A stretch of DNA of 26,209 nucleotides from an uncultured Eubacterium sp. (lineage in GTDB: Bacteria; Bacillota; Clostridia; Lachnospirales; Lachnospiraceae): positions 1-26,209 of the forward strand of contig CAJTZN010000047.1 of NCBI GenBank assembly GCA_910584065.1. Reading direction: 5' to 3'. Every line of letters starts with the position of its first letter. Position 1 is the first letter of the stretch. A program made the position numbers and the translations under genes. Positions 7,932 to 14,678 of this stretch are shown piece by piece. Under the pieces are notes generated by a model, which worked only from the letters and a program-made list of their open reading frames with translations, had not been told where the DNA came from and did no database searches.

Positions 7932-8810
7932 ATGGAAACCACGAACAGATACGAGTTAAACAAACAACTGGCGCAGATGTTAAAGGGCGGCGTCATCATG
8001 GACGTGACCACGCCGGAGCAGGCGCGGATCGCGGAAGAGGCTGGCGCCTGCGCAGTCATGGCTCTGGAGCGGATCCCCGCGGATATCCGCGCGGCGGGCG
8101 GCGTATCCCGGATGAGCGACCCCAAAATGATCCGCGGGATTCAGGAAGCGGTGAGCATCCCCGTGATGGCAAAGTGCCGCATCGGACATTTCGCGGAAGC
8201 GCAGATTTTAGAAGCAATCGAAATTGATTATATTGACGAGAGCGAGGTGTTATCACCCGCCGATGATGTATACCACATCGACAAGACCAAATTCAACGTT
8301 CCGTTCGTCTGCGGAGCAAAAGATCTGGGAGAGGCGCTGCGCAGGATCAGCGAGGGCGCATCCATGATCCGTACGAAAGGGGAACCGGGAACCGGCGACG
8401 TCGTACAGGCCGTGCGCCACATGCGCCGGATGAACCAGGAGATCGCCAAACTGACATCGATGCGGGAAGACGAACTGTACCACGCGGCAAAGGAATTGGA
8501 AGTTCCGTATGATCTTGTGGAATACGTGCACAAAAACGGCAGGCTGCCAGTCGTAAACTTCGCGGCAGGAGGCGTGGCCACACCAGCGGACGCGGCGCTG
8601 ATGATGCAGCTCGGCGCAGAAGGCGTCTTTGTGGGATCCGGTATTTTCAAATCCGGCAACCCGGAAAAACGGGCGGCCGCCATCGTAAAAGCGGTGACAA
8701 ATTATGAGGACGCCAAACTGCTGGCCAGCCTATCCGAAGATCTGGGCGAAGCCATGGTCGGCATCAATGAGCAGGAGATCGAACTTCTTATGGCGGAAAG
8801 GGGCAAATAA
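7932..8810 (+). CDS. pdxS: Pyridoxal 5'-phosphate synthase, lyase subunit PdxS
   Basis: 292 residues. PdxS condenses ribose 5-phosphate (or ribulose 5-phosphate), glyceraldehyde 3-phosphate and ammonia to pyridoxal 5'-phosphate in the DXP-independent vitamin B6 route; twelve subunits assemble with twelve PdxT. The (beta/alpha)8 barrel residues align position by position with the B. subtilis enzyme: Asp24 in GGVIMD, Lys81 in PVMAKCRIGH and Lys149 in RTKGEPGTG. The phosphate-binding loops near the C-terminus (NFAAGGVATPADAALM and GVFVGSGIFKS) are intact. AAAGGAG lies 9 bases before the ATG. The stop is separated from pdxT by one base. Confidence 0.98.
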   Translation: METTNRYELNKQLAQMLKGGVIMDVTTPEQARIAEEAGACAVMALERIPADIRAAGGVSRMSDPKMIRGIQEAVSIPVMAKCRIGHFAEAQILEAIEIDYIDESEVLSPADDVYHIDKTKFNVPFVCGAKDLGEALRRISEGASMIRTKGEPGTGDVVQAVRHMRRMNQEIAKLTSMREDELYHAAKELEVPYDLVEYVHKNGRLPVVNFAAGGVATPADAALMMQLGAEGVFVGSGIFKSGNPEKRAAAIVKAVTNYEDAKLLASLSEDLGEAMVGINEQEIELLMAERGK

Positions 8811-8811
8811 T

Positions 8812-9399
8812 ATGCGGATTGCTGTACTGGCTGTGCAGGGCGCCTTTGCCGAACACGAAAACATGCTCTCGCTGCTGGGAGCCGATTTCTTTGAAATCCG
8901 CCAGAAAAAAGATCTGGAGCAGGAGTTTGACGGCCTGATCCTGCCGGGCGGTGAAAGCACGGTAATGGGCAAGCTGTTAAAGGAACTGGATCTGTTTGAC
9001 ACGCTCCAGACAAAGATCAAGGAAGGGATGCCGGTACTGGGAACGTGTGCCGGCCTGATCCTTCTGGCCGAAAAGTTGTCGAATGATGATAATGTTTACT
9101 TTGGCACGCTGCCCGTCACCGTCCGGCGGAATGCCTATGGCAGGCAGCTGTCCAGTTTTTACGTCGAGGAAGAAGTGACCGGGATCGGAACGATCCCGAT
9201 GGCCTTCATACGGGCTCCCTATGTGGAGCGCGCGGGCGAGGGCACGGAGATCATCTCCCGCGTGGACGGAAACATCGTGGGGGTACGATACGGCAACCAG
9301 CTCGGCATATCGTTTCATCCCGAAGTCACTTCCTGCACAAAACTACATCAATATTTTCTGGAAATGTGCCGTCTTGCTAAAAATTGCGCCGCCCGGTAA
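8812..9399 (+). CDS. pdxT: Pyridoxal 5'-phosphate synthase, glutaminase subunit PdxT
   Basis: 195 residues, class I glutamine amidotransferase that hydrolyses glutamine and channels ammonia to PdxS. The oxyanion and substrate motif LPGGEST (44-50), nucleophile Cys79 in GTCAG, and His169/Glu171 in SFHPE form the catalytic triad. The start at 8812 gives the canonical MRIAVLAVQGAF beginning and follows GGAAAGGGG by about 9 bases; the longer open frame inside pdxS is not real. The stop codon lies in the loop of the transcription terminator. Confidence 0.98.
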   Translation: MRIAVLAVQGAFAEHENMLSLLGADFFEIRQKKDLEQEFDGLILPGGESTVMGKLLKELDLFDTLQTKIKEGMPVLGTCAGLILLAEKLSNDDNVYFGTLPVTVRRNAYGRQLSSFYVEEEVTGIGTIPMAFIRAPYVERAGEGTEIISRVDGNIVGVRYGNQLGISFHPEVTSCTKLHQYFLEMCRLAKNCAAR

Positions 9400-9419
9400 G
9401 GGTGGGCGCAAATTTTTTT
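9384..9419 (+). terminator. Rho-independent terminator overlapping the end of pdxT
   Basis: TTGCGCC (9384-9390) pairs with GGCGCAA (9405-9411), with an inner CCC/GGG pairing; seven T residues follow at 9413-9419. The pdxT stop codon is within the apical part of the hairpin. Confidence 0.9.
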
Positions 9420-9485
9420 AAATTTTTTGCATAAAAATAGATTCTGACACAAAAATGACACATTCTCTTAGTAATATAACAATCG

Positions 9486-9542
9486 GAAAGTATAAACTTT
9501 CTACTCCCACCCTATTATACGCTTAGGTACCCTCGGGGTACC
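9486..9542 (+). other. Two small hairpins in a gene-free interval, possible structured RNA
   Basis: The 295-base gap between pdxT and mazF holds no credible gene. GAAAGT/ACTTTC (9486-9491 with 9496-9501) and GGTACCC/GGGTACC around a TCG loop (9526-9532 with 9536-9542) precede a strong terminator at 9546-9580. Together they could be a short independent transcript on the plus strand. The best promoter candidate is weak: ATGACA (9455-9460), 17 bases, AACAAT. An RNA gene is inference only. Confidence 0.3.
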
Positions 9543-9545
9543 ACG

Positions 9546-9580
9546 AGAGACACCTCCTCCCAGAGGTGTCTCTTGTTTTT
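9546..9580 (+). terminator. Strong terminator hairpin with no gene immediately upstream
   Basis: A perfect 11-bp stem (9546-9556 with 9563-9573), 6-base loop CTCCCA, then TGTTTTT. It lies 130 bases beyond the pdxT terminator, so it either backs that up or ends a small noncoding transcript. Confidence 0.8.
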
Positions 9581-9653
9581 ATCTGAAACGTCGAAAAAGC
9601 CGCAGCTGAGACTGCGCCGTTCTGAACAGGGGGGCAGTGTTTCCCAATAAAGC

Positions 9654-9677
9654 AAAAAGCGCCGGAAGATCCGACGC
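9654..9677 (-). terminator. Terminator of the rex-mazF operon
   Basis: On the minus strand GCGTCGGA pairs with TCCGGCGC (8 bp, one G-U) around a TCT loop, followed by five T residues. It is 17 bases past the mazF stop. A weaker hairpin with a T run (9601-9616) follows further on. Confidence 0.88.
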
Positions 9678-9694
9678 CTCTCTTTTTCCTGTTC

Positions 9695-10063
9695 TTACTG
9701 GCATTTCTGTTTATCGTATGTATCAAGCGCGAGACTCACCTCCAGCGCCCGGTTGATTTTTTTGAGCACCGCCTCATCCAGATGGCACACCTTTTCCTTC
9801 AGCCTCGACTTGTCGATCGTCCTCACCTGCTCCAAAAGGATCACGGAATCTTTCACAATGCCGTAGTTCTCCGAATCGAGGGCAATGTGTGTCGGCAGCT
9901 TCGCCTTGTTCATCTTCGATGTGATCGCCGCACAGATCACTGTAGGACTGTATCGGTTCCCCATATCGTTCTGTATGATCAAAACCGGCCGCACGCCACC
10001 CTGTTCGGAGCCCACAACCGGCCGCAGATCCGCGTAATAAATATCGCCTCTTTTAACCACCAT
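9695..10063 (-). CDS. mazF: MazF/NdoA-type endoribonuclease toxin
   Basis: 122 residues, very close in plan to B. subtilis NdoA (EndoA), a sequence-specific mRNA interferase. It begins VKRGDIYYADLRPVVGSEQG; Arg25 and Thr48, the catalytic pair of NdoA, fall at the same numbers here (GGVRP and AAIT), and the C-terminal block VILLEQVRTIDKSRL matches. In B. subtilis the antitoxin ndoAI lies between alr and ndoA. Here alr is followed by only 127 bases and then mazF, and no antitoxin gene fits in that gap. The antitoxin may be elsewhere or absent. AAGGGG stands 8 bases before the ATG. Likely transcribed with alr and ended by the hairpin just downstream. Confidence 0.95.
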   Translation of the reverse strand: MVVKRGDIYYADLRPVVGSEQGGVRPVLIIQNDMGNRYSPTVICAAITSKMNKAKLPTHIALDSENYGIVKDSVILLEQVRTIDKSRLKEKVCHLDEAVLKKINRALEVSLALDTYDKQKCQ

Positions 10064-10190
10064 CGTATTTACCCCTTATATTGTATTTTTACCTATGTAA
10101 TGTCCTCATTCATGGACTACAAGGATTTATAGCCTATTATTACCAATATACGAGAGTTTATACCAAAATGGCACACAAAGACTGAAAATA

Positions 10191-11336
10191 CTACTCCATC
10201 ACATATTTCCGCGGTACCCTGGCACTGATGCCGCAGACGTACTCATAATTGAAAGAGTGCGCCAGCGCGGCCACTTCCTCTACGGAAATGGCGTTGTCCC
10301 CGTCCCGGCCGATCAGCGTTACGACATCACCGGCACGCACGTCCGGAACATCCGTTACATCCACCATAAACTGGTCCATGCAGATGCGCCCGATGATCGG
10401 CGCGTACCGCCCGCGGATCAAAACCCGCCCTTTTCCCGAGAGGTCGCGTTTTACCCCATCGGCATAACCGACGGGGACCGTAGCCACGACCGTCTCCCGG
10501 CTGGTCGTAAACGTGCCGCCATAACCAACACTCGTCCCGGGATGGACTTTTTTCAGAAACGATACGATCGATCTCCACTGCAGGGCCGGACGGATCTGCA
10601 GCTTCTCCTTTGGCACCAGCTCCGACGGATACAGGCCGTACGTCGTAATACCCGAGCGCACCATGTCGAGGTACGATTCCGGAAAATGAATGATCGATGC
10701 GCTGTTGGCCACGTGTTTGAGCGGGATATGGATCCCCCGCCCCTCGAGTTCCCTGACAAAAATGATAAATTTCTCGAACGGCTCGCGTGCCGCCTCCGCC
10801 GTCTCCTCATCGGCCCTGGCAAAATGCGTGAAGATCCCCTCCATGCAAATACCCGGAAGTTCGCCGATCGCGCGTATGACGTCGATATTATCCCTTACAG
10901 GCAGAAAACCGATACGGCTCATGCCCGTATCGACCTTGATATGGATCTTCGCCGTCTTTCCGAGCCTTACTGCCGTCTCGCTCAGTTCTTTCGCCATCTC
11001 GTACGAATACACGGTCTGGGAAATATCGTGCTGGATCAGTTCTTCAAACCAGCCGCTCCCCGTGTAACCAAGTATGAGCAGCATCTTACCGATTCCCTGC
11101 TCCCGGAGATGCAGCGCCTCTTCCGCCACCGCCACCCCGTAAGCGTCCACCAGATCCTCCAGCGCCTCGGCCACCTGGACATCCCCGTGTCCATAAGCAT
11201 CCGCTTTGATGACCGCCATGATCTTCACATGGTCTCCCACGCGTTTCCGCTCCTCCGAAATATTGTGCCGGATCGCCCCCAGGTCGATCTGTGCATATGT
11301 TCGGCTGTATTCTTTCTGTTCCGTCTCTCTTTCCAT
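10191..11336 (-). CDS. alr: Alanine racemase
   Basis: 381 residues. A pyridoxal-phosphate enzyme of fold type III that interconverts L- and D-alanine for peptidoglycan. Lys44 in AVIKADAYGHG is the cofactor Schiff-base lysine, and the Tyr at about 272 in VGYGGTFT is the opposing catalytic base. ICMDQFMVDVTDVP is the usual C-terminal domain motif. GAGAGG precedes the ATG by 9 bases; the first ten or so residues are a short non-conserved extension. It lies between nnr and mazF, the same neighbourhood as in Bacillus. Confidence 0.98.
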   Translation of the reverse strand: MERETEQKEYSRTYAQIDLGAIRHNISEERKRVGDHVKIMAVIKADAYGHGDVQVAEALEDLVDAYGVAVAEEALHLREQGIGKMLLILGYTGSGWFEELIQHDISQTVYSYEMAKELSETAVRLGKTAKIHIKVDTGMSRIGFLPVRDNIDVIRAIGELPGICMEGIFTHFARADEETAEAAREPFEKFIIFVRELEGRGIHIPLKHVANSASIIHFPESYLDMVRSGITTYGLYPSELVPKEKLQIRPALQWRSIVSFLKKVHPGTSVGYGGTFTTSRETVVATVPVGYADGVKRDLSGKGRVLIRGRYAPIIGRICMDQFMVDVTDVPDVRAGDVVTLIGRDGDNAISVEEVAALAHSFNYEYVCGISARVPRKYVME

Positions 11337-11403
11337 GATGTTCTACCTCTCAAAAATCAACCAATAAGTTTATGATAATAATTCCGCCAAATGCTCCGTC
11401 CGA

Positions 11404-12906
11404 TCATTCCCCCGTGCCGCCGTATCCTAAGACGGCCCGCATTCCCTCAATCAGAGCGGAAGCAGTCAGGGAGTATTCATTAAAATTACGCGCAAACCAG
11501 TCGCCCGCCAGGCCGTGCACGTAAACGCCCGCTTTCGCCGCTGTAAACGTATCGGCCCCCTGTGCCAGGAATCCGGCGATGACTCCCGTCAGCACATCAC
11601 CGCTCCCCCCGGTTCCCATCCCGGAATTTCCCGAAACATTGAGATAAATCTCCTGCCCGTCGCTCACGACCGTCCGCGCGTCCTTTCCGACCAGAACGGT
11701 GCCCGTCCGCTCCGCAAACGACAGCACCTCGCCAATGAGATCCTTTTTCAGCAAGGAGACTTCTTTTCCCGTGATCTTTGAAAACTCCTTCGGGTGGGGC
11801 GTCAGGATGACATTTCGCCGTCCTGTGATCTGCTCCTTCTGGCACAGCGTGATGCCATCGCCGTCCAGGACGAGCGGCTTGTCACAATGCCGCAGCACAT
11901 AGGACACGATCTCCTCCGCGCAGCTGCCCTGCCCGAGCCCCGGCCCGAGAACAACGCAGTCCGCCCAGGTAACGGCCTCTTTTAGCGCCTCATGATCCAG
12001 CTTTTCCCCCGTCCCATACGGAGTAAAGAGCGCCTCCGGTACGCCGGATAATAAAATCTCCCGATTTGCCGCCGCCGAATAGAGTTTCACCAGGCCCGCG
12101 CCTGCCGCGTATGCCGCCCGCGCGGAAAAAAGCGGCGCGCCGCTCATCCCCTCGCTGCCACCGATGACGGATACGCGCCCAAAGCTTCCCTTGTGCCCGT
12201 CCGGCTTCCGGCCCGGCACGACCCGCGCCAGATCATCCGGCTCATAATAGTAAGCCGGATTTTCGAGCGCCGCAAAACTCACCTGCGGATAACCGATATC
12301 CCCGACGATCACCTCCCCGGCATACCGGCATCCCGGATACAGCACGAGTCCCCGCTTATTTGCCCCGAATGTCACCGTGACATCGGCATTTACCGCGACA
12401 TTCATCACCGCTCCGTCGCTGCCGTTGATCCCGGAAGGAATGTCGGCCGCATACACTTTTTTCCCCGCTTCGTTGATCTCGCGAATGACGTTCTCATATA
12501 CGCCCTCTACCGCGCGGTTCAGGCCGACCCCGAACAGGGCGTCCACGACCACGTCATAAACCGGGGAAGCGACCGCATCCGCCTGGACAGCCGGCACTTG
12601 ACACGCCGCCGCAAGCGCCATCTGCGTCTTCGCGTCCGCCGTCATTTTCCGCGTATCACCGACGAGCAGTATCGCGGCGCGGTATCCCTGCTGTATTAGC
12701 AGCCGCGCTGCCGCCAAACCGTCGCCGCCGTTATTTCCCGTGCCGCAAACGAATAAAAAGCCGCTCCGCCTGTCCTCCCTCTCCATCAGAACGGAGGCCA
12801 GCGTCATCGCCGCTTTTTCCATCAATACGAGCCCCGGGAAGCCGACTGTCTGGATCGCGTGTTCATCCAGCGCTTTCGCCTCTCCGGCAGTCAATACATA
12901 TCTCAA
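11404..12906 (-). CDS. nnr: Bifunctional NAD(P)H-hydrate epimerase / ADP-dependent NAD(P)H-hydrate dehydratase
   Basis: About 500 residues. The N-terminal YjeF_N half (CGTGNNGGDGLAAARLL; ADIPSGINGSDG) epimerises damaged NAD(P)HX; the C-terminal YjeF_C half (IGGSEGMSGAPLFSARAA, VLGPGLGQG, LTPHPKEF, NSGMGTGGSGDVLTG) removes water from it using ADP, restoring NAD(P)H. The fused order is that of E. coli Nnr. The start is uncertain: GGGGAGG is only one base from the ATG at 12912 but seven bases from a TTG at 12906, and the TTG gives the family-like beginning MRYVLTAGEAKALDEHAI, so TTG is preferred. A longer frame reaching 13002 overlaps acpS and is not supported. Confidence 0.95.
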   Translation of the reverse strand: MRYVLTAGEAKALDEHAIQTVGFPGLVLMEKAAMTLASVLMEREDRRSGFLFVCGTGNNGGDGLAAARLLIQQGYRAAILLVGDTRKMTADAKTQMALAAACQVPAVQADAVASPVYDVVVDALFGVGLNRAVEGVYENVIREINEAGKKVYAADIPSGINGSDGAVMNVAVNADVTVTFGANKRGLVLYPGCRYAGEVIVGDIGYPQVSFAALENPAYYYEPDDLARVVPGRKPDGHKGSFGRVSVIGGSEGMSGAPLFSARAAYAAGAGLVKLYSAAANREILLSGVPEALFTPYGTGEKLDHEALKEAVTWADCVVLGPGLGQGSCAEEIVSYVLRHCDKPLVLDGDGITLCQKEQITGRRNVILTPHPKEFSKITGKEVSLLKKDLIGEVLSFAERTGTVLVGKDARTVVSDGQEIYLNVSGNSGMGTGGSGDVLTGVIAGFLAQGADTFTAAKAGVYVHGLAGDWFARNFNEYSLTASALIEGMRAVLGYGGTGE

Positions 12907-12973
12907 ATTCATTCCTCCCCGCACCTGCGCGCCGTCCCCCGCATGACAACGATCGGGCGGCGCCGCACGAAAA

Positions 12974-13342
12974 TTATTCCCTGTCTCCAATACCGACGGC
13001 AAACGCCACCGCCAGATCCGCCGTATTGGTTATACTGATCTGAATCGACGTAATGCCGAGTTCTTCCGCGATCTCTTTCGCGCCGCGGTACAAATTCACA
13101 TAGGGCGCTCCCTTCTCATTCCGGAGGATTTCGATGTCGCGCGGAAAGCACCCGGAAAATCCTGTCCCGAACACCTTCACCACCGCCTCTTTTCCGGCAA
13201 AATCAGAAGCGGCCCGCACTTTCCGCTTATCGAACTGCGCAATCTCCGCTTCGGTAAATATGTGGCTTTGGAAATGCCCTTTCTCACACGATCTCTGAAC
13301 GCGGGAAATCTCCACCGCGTCCACACCGACACCTAATATCAT
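12974..13342 (-). CDS. acpS: Holo-[acyl-carrier-protein] synthase
   Basis: 122 residues. Transfers 4'-phosphopantetheine from CoA to apo-ACP for fatty acid synthesis. The two magnesium ligands are Asp8 in GVGVDAV and Glu52 in FAGKEAVVK, both at family positions. The C-terminal block has SITNTADLA where many relatives have a His (SISH). Starts eight bases after the stop of the coiled-coil gene with TAGGA six bases before ATG. Confidence 0.96.
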   Translation of the reverse strand: MILGVGVDAVEISRVQRSCEKGHFQSHIFTEAEIAQFDKRKVRAASDFAGKEAVVKVFGTGFSGCFPRDIEILRNEKGAPYVNLYRGAKEIAEELGITSIQISITNTADLAVAFAVGIGDRE

Positions 13343-13350
13343 ATCGCATC

Positions 13351-13935
13351 CTACTTCTTATCAAACAAATTCATCACTTCGCGGCCAAGAAGGTCGTGCA
13401 TCAGCGAATAGGTAGCATCCACACTCTCTTCCAGTTCTACCCGGTACGCCACCTTTTCCTTGAGTTCCTCCCGCCGGGAATCAATCTCCCCTTTCAGGTC
13501 CTCGAGCGACTGCGCGCGGATTTTTAGTTCCTCATAACAGTACGCCACGCCGTTGACCAGAAGATCCTCATTCGTCTTTTTGATCTCATACGGCAGTTCC
13601 ATCAATCGGTCCGACTGCGCCTCAATGCGCTCTTTCGTTTCCAGTAAAAGCTTCTGCTGTTTGTCCTTCTTCTTATCATTCCCCGAAGAGGACATCCCGG
13701 AAACGATAGCTTCCATCAGTTTCTTTTTCGCCTTTTTCAAATCCTTGATCTCATTTACGAGTTTTCCCTGCTCTTTCAGCAGTTCATTGAGGTTCGCTTC
13801 AATCGCAGCGATATGAGCAGGTTTCACTCCCCCGGGAAATAATTTGTGCCATCTCTGATCCAATACGAGTATCGGAACCTTTTTCCCTTTCAGCAGTTCT
13901 GCAATTGACGTCTGTTCATTGTTTTTTGCACTCAT
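13351..13935 (-). CDS. Conserved hypothetical coiled-coil protein between rex and acpS
   Basis: 194 residues, not assigned to a named family. After a short N-terminal part (ELLKGKKVPILVLDQRWHKL), residues about 45-125 and 140-175 are charged heptad-like helices rich in Lys and Glu, predicted to form coiled coils, split by a Ser/Gly/Lys-rich hinge at about 78-92. No membrane segment. Its first 20 bases overlap the end of rex, indicating coupled translation; AAGGAG lies 10 bases before ATG. The position suggests a cytoplasmic role tied to this housekeeping operon, but no function can be deduced. Confidence 0.82.
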   Translation of the reverse strand: MSAKNNEQTSIAELLKGKKVPILVLDQRWHKLFPGGVKPAHIAAIEANLNELLKEQGKLVNEIKDLKKAKKKLMEAIVSGMSSSGNDKKKDKQQKLLLETKERIEAQSDRLMELPYEIKKTNEDLLVNGVAYCYEELKIRAQSLEDLKGEIDSRREELKEKVAYRVELEESVDATYSLMHDLLGREVMNLFDKK

Positions 13936-14584
13936 CCCTCTTGTTCTCCTTTCGCGCTCCCTGCTTTTCAGACAATTTATAAGACAGCCGCATCAGGCTC
14001 TCCGCCAGATGAACATTCTCCACAACGACATCCGCCGGCAGGTTCAGATCGGTCGAGGCAAAATTCCAAAACGCCTGTACCCCGTAATCAGCCAGCATAC
14101 ATGCCGTCCGGGATGCCTGCTCCTTCGGCAGCGTGAGCGCCGCCATATTGACGCCGTTTTTCTGCACATGCTGTTCCACGTCCGACATCGGCATCACTTT
14201 GACGCCGTTGATCACCTTTCCGATCACGGCCGGGTCAATATCAAAAATACCAGAAATGCAAAACCCCCGCTTCGTAAATCCGCCGTAATTTGCCAGCGCC
14301 TGCCCTAAATTTCCGGCCCCTACGATAATAACATTATAATCGTGCTCAAGCCCGAGTATCTTTCCGATCTCATCGTGGAGTATCCGCACATTGTAGCCGT
14401 AACCCTGCTGCCCGAACCCCCCGAAATTATTAAAATCCTGACGGATCTGGGACGCCGTCACGTTCATCTTCGCGCTCAGTTCCTGCGACGAAATGCGGCC
14501 AATCCCCTTTTCCAGCAATTCACTTAAATATCTATAATAACGCGGCAGCCGCTTTACTACCGCAGACGATATCTTTTTATCCAC
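13916..14584 (-). CDS. rex: Redox-sensing transcriptional repressor Rex
   Basis: 222 residues. Rex binds DNA when the NADH/NAD+ ratio is low and releases it on NADH binding, controlling fermentation and NADH-recycling genes. The winged helix covers about residues 1-80, with recognition region ISSQELSAKMNVTASQIRQD (31-50) and the conserved FGGFGQQGYGY. The Rossmann fold has GAGNLG at 89-94 and FDIDP near 126-130, the acidic residue expected for NAD(H). Translation starts at a GTG with GGAGG 10 bases upstream. It heads the operon rex-coiled coil-acpS-nnr-alr-mazF. No Rex operator was recognised at its own promoter. Confidence 0.97.
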   Translation of the reverse strand: MDKKISSAVVKRLPRYYRYLSELLEKGIGRISSQELSAKMNVTASQIRQDFNNFGGFGQQGYGYNVRILHDEIGKILGLEHDYNVIIVGAGNLGQALANYGGFTKRGFCISGIFDIDPAVIGKVINGVKVMPMSDVEQHVQKNGVNMAALTLPKEQASRTACMLADYGVQAFWNFASTDLNLPADVVVENVHLAESLMRLSYKLSEKQGARKENKRDECKKQ

Positions 14585-14611
14585 TATGTCAAAACCTCCA
14601 TAAGTAAGATA

Positions 14612-14640
14612 ATTATACCACTAATGGCGCTTTTTTTCAA
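14612..14640 (-). promoter_or_regulatory. Sigma-A promoter of the rex operon
   Basis: On the minus strand TTGAAA (14635-14640), a 17-base spacer and a perfect TATAAT (14612-14617), 28 bases before the GTG start of rex. It lies just downstream of the permease gene, with no clear terminator between, so read-through from the upstream cassette is possible. Confidence 0.85.
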
Positions 14641-14678
14641 TCGAAACGTGGGAATTTGTTATGTAATTTGTATAGACT

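Noticed and set aside
9520..9580. T-box leader
   Set aside because: GGGGTACCACGAG recalls the T-box sequence and is followed by a terminator, but there is no gene downstream on the same strand, and too little upstream sequence for a Stem I with specifier loop.
10257..11375. 372-codon plus-strand frame opposite alr
   Set aside because: It lies fully antisense to a clear alanine racemase with intact catalytic residues; composition is Arg/His-rich as expected from an antisense frame.
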